Shown here: piece by piece, positions 56,961-64,000 of the stretch
How positions within the stretch are numbered: position 1 is the stretch's first letter
Layout: every line of letters begins with the position of its first letter
Translations under genes and position numbers: made by a program
The notes under the pieces: generated by a model
The model's input: only the letters and a program-made list of their open reading frames with translations
Told to the model about the DNA's origin: nothing
Database searches by the model: none
Source: Marixanthotalea marina
GTDB taxonomy: Bacteria; Bacteroidota; Bacteroidia; Flavobacteriales; Flavobacteriaceae
DNA: 64,000 nucleotides
Direction of reading: 5' to 3'
Assembly: GCA_018883545.1 (NCBI GenBank)
Contig: JAHLEH010000005.1
Coordinates: forward strand, 62,001-126,000

Positions 56961-58121
56961 ATGAATGAAATAATTGATTTAAGAGAATATGTTTATACGT
57001 TAAATAAATTGCCTGATCTTTATGAGTCACTCCGCATGGTTGATGAAGATTTTATTCTTTTATCAAACGATATAGAGCCTCTGGAGCCAACTAAAAATAT
57101 TATTATTGTTAAAGATATCCCTAGGTATTTTGATATAAAAAACAAATCATTATCTAAAGGCATTAAGCACCTCTGTACGGAACAATATTCTGGCTTTTCA
57201 ATAAACTTTAAAAATGTAACAAGTACTGATGATTATTTAAAATCTCGGTTTGGAAGTAGTAGCAGATATAAATTAAGACGTTCCATAAAAAAGTTGGAAA
57301 AATGTTTTGACATAAATTATAAAATGTATTTTGGAGAAATGTCAAAACAAGATTATGATTTCATTTTTGAAGAATTTTTTAGGCTTTTAGAAATAAGATC
57401 TATTGAAAAAGGTATTTTAAACAATCGAAATCTTAAAAGGAAATCGTATTATCATGAACTAGTTTACAACCTAATATTACAAAAAAAAGCATCATTTTAT
57501 GTAATATATAATGGCTACAACCCAATTGACATTTGTTTAAATTTTCATTTAAACGATATTGTTTATCAACTAATCAGGACTTACGATATTAATTATTCAA
57601 AGTTCAACACTGGCTACGTTGATCTAATTAAACAAATAGATTGGTGCATTGAAAATCATGTGAGTTTTATTAATTTTTCATATGGCGATTTTTACTGGAA
57701 AAGGAGATGGTGTAATTCGGTATATAAATACGACAGCCATATTTTTTATAATTCTAAATCTATAAAATCTATAGCATCAGCATATTTATATAATGCTAAA
57801 ATAAAAATTAAACATATTTTAAGAGAAAATAAAATAATAGATAAGTACCATGAAATAAAATTGAAAATACACCATTTTCTTAATACTAAAAAGGAATTTG
57901 AAATTGAAGTTATCGATATTGATTTTAACAGAGCAGAACCTCTTGATTGTAAAATTGATTTTTATAAAAATGATTACAATTTTTTAAGAAGATATATCTA
58001 CGAATTTCTGTTTAATTTTAATGAAGAAGAAAAAGATATCAAAGTTTACAAATTGCTTAAACCCCTAAAAAGTTTCTTAGTAATAGGTAAAAAAAATAAA
58101 ATTATAATAAACGTTAAATAA
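56961..58121 (+). CDS. FemAB/GNAT-like acyltransferase, paralog B
   Basis: A 386-residue protein sharing with paralog A and C the segments KSRFGSSSRYKLRR, LEKCFDINYKMYFG, and the W-C-N-S motif in RRWCNSVYKYDSH. It has the same C-terminal extension (YIYEFLFNFNEEEKDIKVY). The gene is very AT-rich. It probably arose by duplication of its neighbours. It converges with the third paralog, 54 nt away. Confidence 0.8.
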   Translation: MNEIIDLREYVYTLNKLPDLYESLRMVDEDFILLSNDIEPLEPTKNIIIVKDIPRYFDIKNKSLSKGIKHLCTEQYSGFSINFKNVTSTDDYLKSRFGSSSRYKLRRSIKKLEKCFDINYKMYFGEMSKQDYDFIFEEFFRLLEIRSIEKGILNNRNLKRKSYYHELVYNLILQKKASFYVIYNGYNPIDICLNFHLNDIVYQLIRTYDINYSKFNTGYVDLIKQIDWCIENHVSFINFSYGDFYWKRRWCNSVYKYDSHIFYNSKSIKSIASAYLYNAKIKIKHILRENKIIDKYHEIKLKIHHFLNTKKEFEIEVIDIDFNRAEPLDCKIDFYKNDYNFLRRYIYEFLFNFNEEEKDIKVYKLLKPLKSFLVIGKKNKIIINVK

Positions 58122-58150
58122 TAATATCAATTCATTATATACTATTCATA

Positions 58151-58194
58151 GTATTAAGTAAAAACTATTTTTGTATTAAGTAAAAACTATTTTT
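58151..58194. repeat. Perfect 22-nt tandem repeat at the 3' end of a FemAB-like gene
   Basis: The unit GTATTAAGTAAAAACTATTTTT occurs twice in tandem (58151-58172 and 58173-58194). The second copy contains the last six codons and the stop of the minus-strand gene at 58176. It looks like a recent small duplication. Confidence 0.85.
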
Positions 58195-59366
58195 TCCATT
58201 TTTGATTTTCCAGAAATAATAAAACTATTTGAGTTTTGGCTTTCGTCAATTTTATAAACTTCAATATTCTTTGAGTGTTCTGAATTACTATATTGAAAAT
58301 CAAAAATATGCTTTAACAAAAATGCAAATTCTTTTTTATTATATTCCAATTTAATTGCATTTTTACTTATTGCAATATCAGATTTTTCAAATGTTTTCTT
58401 CTGAATAATCTCACTTGAATACTTGGTTCCAATTTTTCTTTTAAATAGCACTATCTTTTTTTTAATTGGATTTATAATTAAGTTTCTTAGATGTATTTTG
58501 AAAACAATTAATTTGCTAAATAGATATGCTATTAAATGTCCGTACCATTGATTCTTTTTAAATAAAATATGGGTCTCATATTTATAAACAGAATTGCACC
58601 ATTTTCTTTTATACCATAAATCGCCCCACCCCATGTCCATTATTTGAAATTGGTTCTTAAAACACCATTCCAGCTCTTTTAAAATAACAATATTTCCAAT
58701 ACCAAACTTTGCATAATTTATATCATAAGAAGGAATTCCATACTCAAAAATGTTTTGGCGTAAATAATTTATAACCATTGCAATTGGCTTATTGCCATCA
58801 TATACTACAAAAAGGGATGCTTTTTTATCCAAAATTAAAGCGTAGGTAGTTTCCTTGTAAAAACTCCAAGCCCCAAGATGTCCATGTTTCTCTTTTCTTT
58901 GGGAAAATCTCTTTTTAATCATCAATTCCAATTCATCTAACAAAAAATTATAATTTGCCAGATCTATATCACCATAATACATTCTATAATTTATGTCAAA
59001 ACATTTTTCTAATTTTTTTAAAGCACGTCTTAATTTATATCTACTACTAATACCAAACTGAAATTTTAAATACTTATTAATACTTTCAAAATTCTTTAAA
59101 TCTATTAAGAAACCTACATGGGTTTGTACTTTATAATAATTATATACATTATTTAATTGATTCAATTTTAAATCAAAAAAGGGTGGTATAAAATTAATTG
59201 TGACTATTTTATTTTTATATTGGTCAATCTTAGCTTTAGCTGTATTTAAAAAATATTGATTATCAGTTTTATTATATATTTTATCGTAAAAAGGAAGTAT
59301 TAGATCATTTTCAAAAAAACTTTTGTGAAAATTTAATTGTATTAAAATAGCTTTAAAAAAACTCAT
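58176..59366 (-). CDS. FemAB/GNAT-like acyltransferase, paralog C
   Basis: A 396-residue protein with the same core as paralogs A and B: KFQFGISSRYKLRR, LEKCFDINYRMYYG, RKWCNSVYKYETH, and an extension ending HIFDFQYSNSEHSKNIEVY. It is encoded on the opposite strand to A and B, 77 nt downstream of the MBOAT gene, so is likely co-transcribed with it. A position next to the MBOAT gene suggests that the two modify the same polysaccharide. Confidence 0.8.
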   Translation of the reverse strand: MSFFKAILIQLNFHKSFFENDLILPFYDKIYNKTDNQYFLNTAKAKIDQYKNKIVTINFIPPFFDLKLNQLNNVYNYYKVQTHVGFLIDLKNFESINKYLKFQFGISSRYKLRRALKKLEKCFDINYRMYYGDIDLANYNFLLDELELMIKKRFSQRKEKHGHLGAWSFYKETTYALILDKKASLFVVYDGNKPIAMVINYLRQNIFEYGIPSYDINYAKFGIGNIVILKELEWCFKNQFQIMDMGWGDLWYKRKWCNSVYKYETHILFKKNQWYGHLIAYLFSKLIVFKIHLRNLIINPIKKKIVLFKRKIGTKYSSEIIQKKTFEKSDIAISKNAIKLEYNKKEFAFLLKHIFDFQYSNSEHSKNIEVYKIDESQNSNSFIISGKSKMEKIVFT

Positions 59367-59443
59367 CTCACCCTTATAAATTGTATTAATAAGCTTACAT
59401 TAAGTATATAGGACTAATTTAATATTTACTTTAAATTTAGTAG

Positions 59444-60895
59444 CTAAAATTGAAAATAAATAAACGATCTGTTTACACCATTATCATAAAAAAGCATCAT
59501 AGCCAAAATGGCCAATGTGTAGAATATAAACCTAAGTACTTTAGATTTAAACTTAAAAGGAGACCGTTCATCTTTTCTTATTACGTACTCATAAACAACA
59601 AACAAACCAATTAAAATATAATAATCTATCATTCTATACCCCATTGGATGTTGATAGGCTCCATATGAAAAATCATTAAAAATTTTATTTATAAATCCGA
59701 AGGCTCCAGTAATGGATTCCGATCTAAAAAATATTCTTGAAAACGTTACAATGGCAAATGTTAACAAAACCTGCCCTACTTCGGTTAGTGAGGGTAATAT
59801 AGAATTTTCGGCAACCACTGAATCTTTATAGATAGCATTTCTGCCCATTAAAAAAACAGGAATGAATGCCAATGCATGAAATCCACCCCAAAAAATAAAG
59901 GTCCAATTGGCACCGTGCCAAAAACCACTAACCAAAAACACGATAGCTATATTTCTAACGGATTTTAATTTGCTTACTCTAGACCCACCAAGCGGAATGT
60001 ATACATAATGCCTAAACCACGTTGATAAAGACACATGCCAGCGTTGCCAATATTCAGCTACATTTCTGGAAAAATTAGGGAACTTGAAATTGGACATTAA
60101 CTCTATACCAAATAGTTTTGAGGTTCCAATAGCAATATCAGAGTACCCGCTAAAATCGCCATAAACTTGAAAACTAAACATTGTAACTCCTAAAATGAGA
60201 GTTGAAGCGGGATACGTACTGTAGTTTGCAAAAATATCATCCACTATCGGCGCTAAGGAATCAGCAATCACCACTTTTTTGAAAAGTCCCCAAAGAATCA
60301 ACTTTAATCCACTTACGGTTTGATCATAGCTAAATGTTCGTTTTTTTAGTATTTGTGTCAATAAATTAGAAGCTCTTTCTATTGGACCCGCAACAAGCTG
60401 TGGAAAAAAGCTAACAAATGCTGCAAATGATAAAAAATCGGTTGTAGGCTTCAGCTTTTTATAATAGACATCAAATGAATACGACATGGTTTGGAACGTA
60501 TAAAACGAAATACCTACCGGTAATATAATGCGCAAGGTCCAAGTACTTTTTATGTCGTACCCAAGAACAGAAAACATATCTATCCAAGAATCTACGAAAA
60601 AATTAAAGTATTTAAAGAAACCAAGTAAACCAACATTAAAAATGACACTAACCCAAAGCCATGTTTTTTTTGATTTTTGATACTCTATCGAATCAATTTT
60701 TTGCGCTACAAAATAGTCTACACAAGTGCTCAAAAATATCAACGATAAAAACCGCCAGTCCCACCAGCCGTAGAACATATAGCTCGCTAGAAGTAAAAAG
60801 ACATTTTGCTTTTGTACGCTTTTTTTAAAAGCAAACCAATAAATTAGATAAACAATTGGAAGGAATATGAAATATTCTAAAGAATTAAATATCAT
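59444..60895 (-). CDS. MBOAT family O-acyltransferase (AlgI-like)
   Basis: A 483-residue multi-helix membrane protein, the length of AlgI/DltB. It has the motif NFSRNVAEYWQRWHVSLSTW with RHYVYIPLGGSR, and the catalytic His in SGFWHGANWTF (near 325). MBOAT proteins of this branch pass an acyl group across the inner membrane to a periplasmic partner, which here may be the SGNH protein. It is preceded by the Lrp gene and a terminator, and followed by paralog C. Confidence 0.93.
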   Translation of the reverse strand: MIFNSLEYFIFLPIVYLIYWFAFKKSVQKQNVFLLLASYMFYGWWDWRFLSLIFLSTCVDYFVAQKIDSIEYQKSKKTWLWVSVIFNVGLLGFFKYFNFFVDSWIDMFSVLGYDIKSTWTLRIILPVGISFYTFQTMSYSFDVYYKKLKPTTDFLSFAAFVSFFPQLVAGPIERASNLLTQILKKRTFSYDQTVSGLKLILWGLFKKVVIADSLAPIVDDIFANYSTYPASTLILGVTMFSFQVYGDFSGYSDIAIGTSKLFGIELMSNFKFPNFSRNVAEYWQRWHVSLSTWFRHYVYIPLGGSRVSKLKSVRNIAIVFLVSGFWHGANWTFIFWGGFHALAFIPVFLMGRNAIYKDSVVAENSILPSLTEVGQVLLTFAIVTFSRIFFRSESITGAFGFINKIFNDFSYGAYQHPMGYRMIDYYILIGLFVVYEYVIRKDERSPFKFKSKVLRFIFYTLAILAMMLFYDNGVNRSFIYFQF

Positions 60896-61005
60896 ATATT
60901 AATTTGAGGCTTTAATTTTCTTTGTAAATATGGTGTCTCTTAAATAAACCATCAAAAATTTTCTTTGAATTGGCTGTTATTTACTTTAACTGACATAAAA
61001 ATAAA

Positions 61006-61031
61006 AAACCCCTTTATAGCTAAAGGGGTTT
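61006..61031 (-). terminator. Intrinsic terminator of the Lrp/AsnC gene
   Basis: A perfect 11-bp inverted repeat (AAACCCCTTTA and TAAAGGGGTTT) with a 4-nt loop, 24 nt after the regulator's stop codon. The minus strand has a T-rich tail (TTTTTTATTTTTATG-like). It separates the regulator from the MBOAT gene. Confidence 0.9.
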
Positions 61032-61055
61032 CAACAAAAATATTTTGATATTTAA

Positions 61056-61535
61056 CTACATTTCATTAAAAATGGAATGCATTAAACGTTTTTTATCATT
61101 TAGGCTTTCTTCTAGGGAAATCATGGTTTCCGTTCTGTATACGCCTTCTATATCGTCTAGTTTGAAAATAACTTCTTTTGCGTGCTCAGTACTTCTAGCC
61201 CTAATTTTGCAGAATATGTTGAATTTACCGGTTGTTATATGGGCAACCGTTACAAATGGTATTTCGTTTACACGTTCAAGCACAAATTTAGTTTGTGATG
61301 TATTATTCAAATAAATACCAACATAGGCAATAAATGAGTATCCTAATTTTTTATAATCTAAAGTTAATGAAGAACCTTTAATAATACCTGCTTCTTCCAT
61401 TTTCTTAACACGCACATGCACAGTTCCTGCTGATATTAAAAGTTTCTTCGCTATATCTGTAAAAGGAATTCTTGTGTTATCTATCAACATATCAAGAATT
61501 TGGTGGTCGATTTCGTCTAATTTGATTTTCCCCAT
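61056..61535 (-). CDS. Lrp/AsnC family transcriptional regulator
   Basis: A 159-residue protein with an N-terminal winged HTH (DEIDHQILDMLIDNTRIPFTDIAKKL, recognition helix near SAGTVHVRVKKME) and a C-terminal RAM ligand-binding domain (from about 65, TTGKFNIFCKIRARS). It probably responds to an amino acid, regulating metabolism. A single gene with its own promoter element and terminator. Target genes are unknown. Confidence 0.95.
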   Translation of the reverse strand: MGKIKLDEIDHQILDMLIDNTRIPFTDIAKKLLISAGTVHVRVKKMEEAGIIKGSSLTLDYKKLGYSFIAYVGIYLNNTSQTKFVLERVNEIPFVTVAHITTGKFNIFCKIRARSTEHAKEVIFKLDDIEGVYRTETMISLEESLNDKKRLMHSIFNEM

Positions 61536-61559
61536 AATTAATTATTCTTAACTAAAGTT

Positions 61560-61567
61560 CAAATTTA
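61560..61567 (-). promoter_or_regulatory. Putative -7 element of the Lrp/AsnC gene
   Basis: The minus strand reads TAAATTTG, a match to TAnnTTTG, 25 nt before the start codon. A TTG-like -33 is not at the ideal spacing. Confidence 0.4.
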
Positions 61568-61605
61568 CTACATTTTTATCAATAAACATTCATAAAAGTG
61601 GGTAT

Positions 61606-62757
61606 TTATTTCAATAATAATGATATTTTTTCATTATTCACTACAACGAAATCGTTTTCGCTTTCTATTTTCAAGGGCATAAATTTACTGTCCAAAATGA
61701 CTTCTCCCTTAAAATGATATTCCCTATGGCCAAAATAAGTATCTAAATTCTCCATTTTTTCAATCTTCGGAACAAAAACAACCTTATTATCCTTTAATCT
61801 TTCTTGATACAGTACACCAACATCAACGCTTTCAGAATCTTTAGTTGTTTTAACATTTCTTATAATGACATCTAAAAAGTATTTTTCATTTTCCGGGATT
61901 ATAAAATAAGACTCAAATCCATTGCCATCTACATTTGTTCGGGATATATAATCTAAAGATTCCAATAAGGACATATAAATGTATTTTCTAGTATGTTCCC
62001 TACCATAATCGTCTTTAAAATGTCCCGCTTCAAATAGCATAGTTGGCACATTCTCACTTTGAAAAGTATCACCCACACAGTTTAAATTAAATGCATCGTC
62101 ATAAACCCCCACCTGATTGGGTATTATATCCTGAAGAACTTCATTCATTTTAGCTATAATCTCCATTGCTATTTTCCTTGTTGGTGTAACGGTGCAGTTT
62201 TCGTCTTGAGCAGGTGCCAAGAACGATACTGTGGCAGGTTTATTTGTATTCCCAGCGCTAAATATTGTGCGCTGCCCGTGTAAATTATAACAAAAATCAG
62301 GCGAAAAATCCTTGAATATCTTTCTCAAGACCTTACTTTCTGGCTGTGTTCTGGCTTGGGCATCCCTGTTTAAATCTACATTATTGGCATTCACCCGAGT
62401 GTAAGCCTTGGCACCATCGGGATTAAGTATGGGTATTATATATATAGTGCACGTGCTTAAAATATGATCTACAGATTGATTTCCAGAAATCAACGTGTTC
62501 AACAAATCAAAAACCGCTTTAGTAGTTGTAGATTCATTACCATGCATCTGAGACCACATCAATATTTTTTTGGAACCCTTTCCAATTTGGATCCCATAAA
62601 TTGGGTTGTTTAAAACGGAAGATCCTATGGTTTCAACTTTTAACGAACCAGCCAATTTTTTTAAAACGGGTTCAATATGCCCATTGGTAATATATCTATG
62701 CTGTAATGTTGCTTCTTTAAAATCTGCAAACAACAACTCTAACGCTTTTACTTTCAT
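61606..62757 (-). CDS. M14 family zinc carboxypeptidase
   Basis: A 383-residue protein with the M14 zinc triad: His and Glu in SQMHGNEST (near 69-77) and His in YNLHGQRTIF (near 158), and the catalytic Glu in MLFEAGHF. Also DLNRDAQARTQPE. No signal peptide is evident, so it is probably cytosolic, unlike most secreted carboxypeptidases. Its start lies 14 nt from an operator palindrome shared with the XRE gene, indicating control by that regulator. Confidence 0.93.
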   Translation of the reverse strand: MKVKALELLFADFKEATLQHRYITNGHIEPVLKKLAGSLKVETIGSSVLNNPIYGIQIGKGSKKILMWSQMHGNESTTTKAVFDLLNTLISGNQSVDHILSTCTIYIIPILNPDGAKAYTRVNANNVDLNRDAQARTQPESKVLRKIFKDFSPDFCYNLHGQRTIFSAGNTNKPATVSFLAPAQDENCTVTPTRKIAMEIIAKMNEVLQDIIPNQVGVYDDAFNLNCVGDTFQSENVPTMLFEAGHFKDDYGREHTRKYIYMSLLESLDYISRTNVDGNGFESYFIIPENEKYFLDVIIRNVKTTKDSESVDVGVLYQERLKDNKVVFVPKIEKMENLDTYFGHREYHFKGEVILDSKFMPLKIESENDFVVVNNEKISLLLK

Positions 62758-62770
62758 GAAAAATATTTAG

Positions 62771-62784
62771 TGTACAAATGTAAA
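62771..62784. promoter_or_regulatory. XRE operator copy 1 with minus-strand -7 element
   Basis: TGTACA-AA-TGTAAA, one change from a perfect palindrome of the same type as copies 2-4. On the minus strand it contains TACATTTG (62775-62782), a -7 match, 14-20 nt before the M14 start. A repressor bound here would block that promoter. Confidence 0.6.
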
Positions 62785-62794
62785 CAATTGAACA

Positions 62795-62808
62795 TTTACA
62801 TTTGTAAA
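62795..62808. promoter_or_regulatory. XRE operator copy 2
   Basis: TTTACA-TT-TGTAAA, a perfect 6-2-6 palindrome identical to copy 4. It also contains TACATTTG, a TAnnTTTG match in the plus direction. Confidence 0.65.
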
Positions 62809-62829
62809 CAGAAAAAACACATTAATTAG

Positions 62830-62843
62830 AATACATTTGTAAA
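62830..62843. promoter_or_regulatory. XRE operator copy 3
   Basis: AATACA-TT-TGTAAA, differing from the perfect palindrome only in the first half-site. It too contains TACATTTG. Confidence 0.6.
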
Positions 62844-63007
62844 CAATTTTCTTGTCTAGTTCACCATCAAAAAGAATAGTATATACTATTTTTTGATTTA
62901 ATATTTAAATCATTATTTATGAGTCTTTTAAGTACTATTACCTAAAGTTTTATATTATGATATATGATATGTTTTAACTTAATTAACTGTCTTTTATTGA
63001 AATTTTA

Positions 63008-63021
63008 TTTACATTTGTAAA
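63008..63021. promoter_or_regulatory. XRE operator copy 4 overlapping the regulator's own promoter
   Basis: TTTACA-TT-TGTAAA, perfect palindrome 28 nt before the XRE start codon. The embedded TACATTTG (63010-63017) fits the -7 consensus, giving a leader of about 25 nt. This arrangement is the expected layout for autorepression. Confidence 0.7.
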
Positions 63022-63048
63022 CCAATCAATCTACTTAATGGATTTACA

Positions 63049-63435
63049 ATGATAAACAACGAAGCTTTTACCGAAAGACTTCAAAAGGTAATGGAGTTTT
63101 ACAATGAATCGGCCGCTTCTTTTGCTGAAAGAATAGGTGTGCAACGATCTAGTATTTCGCATATCCTCTCTGGAAGAAACAAACCTAGTTTGGATTTTGT
63201 GTTGAAAATATTGTCTACCTATCCTGAAGTTGAACTATATTGGTTATTGAATGGAAAAGGAAGCTTCCCTAACCCTACCTCAATTAGTGATGCTCCTGCT
63301 AATGAAAACCTGGAGGGTAAAAACCAAGTTAAAAAAACAGAATCAGATTTAATGTCTAAAATGAATAACGATAAATCTATCGAACGAATAATTATTTTTT
63401 ATTCGGATGGTAGTTTTAAAAATTATCAGAATTAA
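63049..63435 (+). CDS. XRE family helix-turn-helix regulator
   Basis: A 128-residue protein. The HTH (about 5-65) contains SFAERIGVQRSSISHILSGRNKPSLDF, a clear XRE fold with recognition helix RSSISHIL, then VELYWLLNGKGSF, a motif of flavobacterial XRE proteins. The C-terminal part is charged and low in predicted structure. It probably binds the four upstream palindromes and controls itself and the divergent M14 gene. No phage or plasmid genes are nearby. Confidence 0.93.
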   Translation: MINNEAFTERLQKVMEFYNESAASFAERIGVQRSSISHILSGRNKPSLDFVLKILSTYPEVELYWLLNGKGSFPNPTSISDAPANENLEGKNQVKKTESDLMSKMNNDKSIERIIIFYSDGSFKNYQN

Positions 63436-63478
63436 TTTAAAGCAGACTTTGTAATTTTGCCACAAATTAATTCTTCAA

Positions 63479-63856
63479 ATGAAAAAAACACTCTTGTTTG
63501 CTATTGGCGTTTCCCTTTTTGGCTGTTACTCTGCAGAAAGAAATTGCAATGATTATAGACTGGGCTCCTTTTACAGTGAAGTTGTTATAGACGGACAAAC
63601 GTATAAATCAACTTTTACCAGAACAGATAAAATCCAGGTAGAAACCTATAACGGTAAGGTGGATTCCTCGCAAGTTAGATGGATTAACGATTGTGAGGTC
63701 GTTTTTAAAACCATACACCCTAAAAGTATGGCTGAAGAAAAAGATGTTCATTTAAAAATACTAACAACAACAGACTCTTCATATACCTTCGAGTATTCGT
63801 ATGTTGGTGAAGCTAAAAAGCAAAAAGGGACCGCTTACAAGGTAAATGCTAATTAG
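63479..63856 (+). CDS. Small lipoprotein, unknown function
   Basis: A 125-residue protein with a lipoprotein signal (KTLLFAIGVSLFGCYSAER, acylated Cys at about 16) and a beta-rich mature part with two more Cys (RNCNDY and NDCEVVF) that could form a disulphide. It is probably in the outer or inner membrane. The stop overlaps the convergent gene on the minus strand by 8 nt. No family recognised. Confidence 0.75.
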   Translation: MKKTLLFAIGVSLFGCYSAERNCNDYRLGSFYSEVVIDGQTYKSTFTRTDKIQVETYNGKVDSSQVRWINDCEVVFKTIHPKSMAEEKDVHLKILTTTDSSYTFEYSYVGEAKKQKGTAYKVNAN

Positions 63857-64000
63857 TTGGGTACAAAAACGAATCAACTAAAGTAAACTTAAGTTCGTCG
63901 GAATCGTTAATTTCATATGCGATGAATAACTCTCCCCAAAAATCACCATCAGAAAAATCGGCTATTATCCATTTGTGATTTAATAATTTTACCGTGTTAA
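63849..64000 (-). CDS. 3' end of a protein gene, hypothetical
   Basis: About 49 codons are visible, running off the right edge: the frame contains KWIIADFSDGDFWGELF, AYEINDSDELKF and ends LVDSFLYPTN. It has a normal coding pattern with acidic residues and Trp but I do not recognise the family. It converges with the small lipoprotein gene and overlaps it by 8 nt. Confidence 0.7.
   Translation of the reverse strand, partial: NTVKLLNHKWIIADFSDGDFWGELFIAYEINDSDELKFTLVDSFLYPTN

Noticed and set aside
1-64000. CRISPR arrays, tRNA or rRNA genes, insertion sequences
   Set aside because: No regularly spaced repeats, tRNA-like cloverleaf, rRNA-like sequence or transposase motif was seen on either strand.

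Overview
The window is a piece of an AT-rich Bacteroidota chromosome, most likely a marine Flavobacteriaceae. The evidence is the fused lpxC/fabZ gene, a PorX-type response regulator with a PglZ domain, TonB-dependent receptor architecture (CarboxypepD_reg-like domain, plug, beta-barrel), SGLI-type lipoproteins and Bacteroidota -7 promoter elements (TAnnTTTG). I cannot name the genus. I see no rRNA, tRNA, CRISPR array, transposase or phage gene.

Positions 1-20072 are mostly housekeeping: the start of fabG, an M16 zinc-peptidase lipoprotein, sucD, and a tight minus-strand lipid A operon (lpxD, lpxC/fabZ, lpxA, efp, a second lpxD-like gene). After these come an HD phosphohydrolase, porX, tsaE, a short secreted peptide that overlaps a membrane protein gene out of frame, an outer-membrane receptor, alanine dehydrogenase, a DUF4258-like protein, a first small phosphoglycosyl transferase, aroB and a CpsB-type PHP phosphatase.

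Positions 20073-60895 form one large surface-polysaccharide island. It starts with a minus-strand export and initiation operon (PglE-like aminotransferase, PglF/WbpM-like dehydratase, Wza-like export lipoprotein, Wzc-like tyrosine kinase). Next is a plus-strand operon for acidic sugars and assembly (UDP-GlcA 4-epimerase, WbpP/TviC-like epimerase, Ugd, TviB/WbpO-like dehydrogenase, three glycosyltransferases and a Wzy-like polymerase). Then come a GT2, a Wzx flippase and a beta-helix lipoprotein on the minus strand. The middle part holds another glycosyltransferase, an ATP-grasp/SDR pair, CDP-hexose genes (rfbF, rfbG, and an SDR but no rfbH), a GT2 with an extra C-terminal domain, an SMP-30 lactonase-like protein, another SDR and two more small phosphoglycosyl transferases. 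The distal part (53.7-60.9 kb) is a decoration module: four FemAB/GNAT-like acyltransferases, three of them clear paralogs, with an SGNH protein and an MBOAT O-acyltransferase.

Positions 61006-64000 return to ordinary genes: an Lrp/AsnC regulator, an M14 carboxypeptidase diverging from an XRE regulator across four copies of a palindromic operator, a small lipoprotein, and the 3' end of a further gene.

The genes suggest a Wzx/Wzy-type capsule or exopolysaccharide containing amino-dideoxy sugars, uronic acids and a CDP-derived 6-deoxyhexose, probably further acylated. The most novel candidates are the FemAB-paralog/SGNH/MBOAT module, the SDR/ATP-grasp/SMP-30 sugar pathway, the overlapping secreted micropeptide and the XRE operator array.
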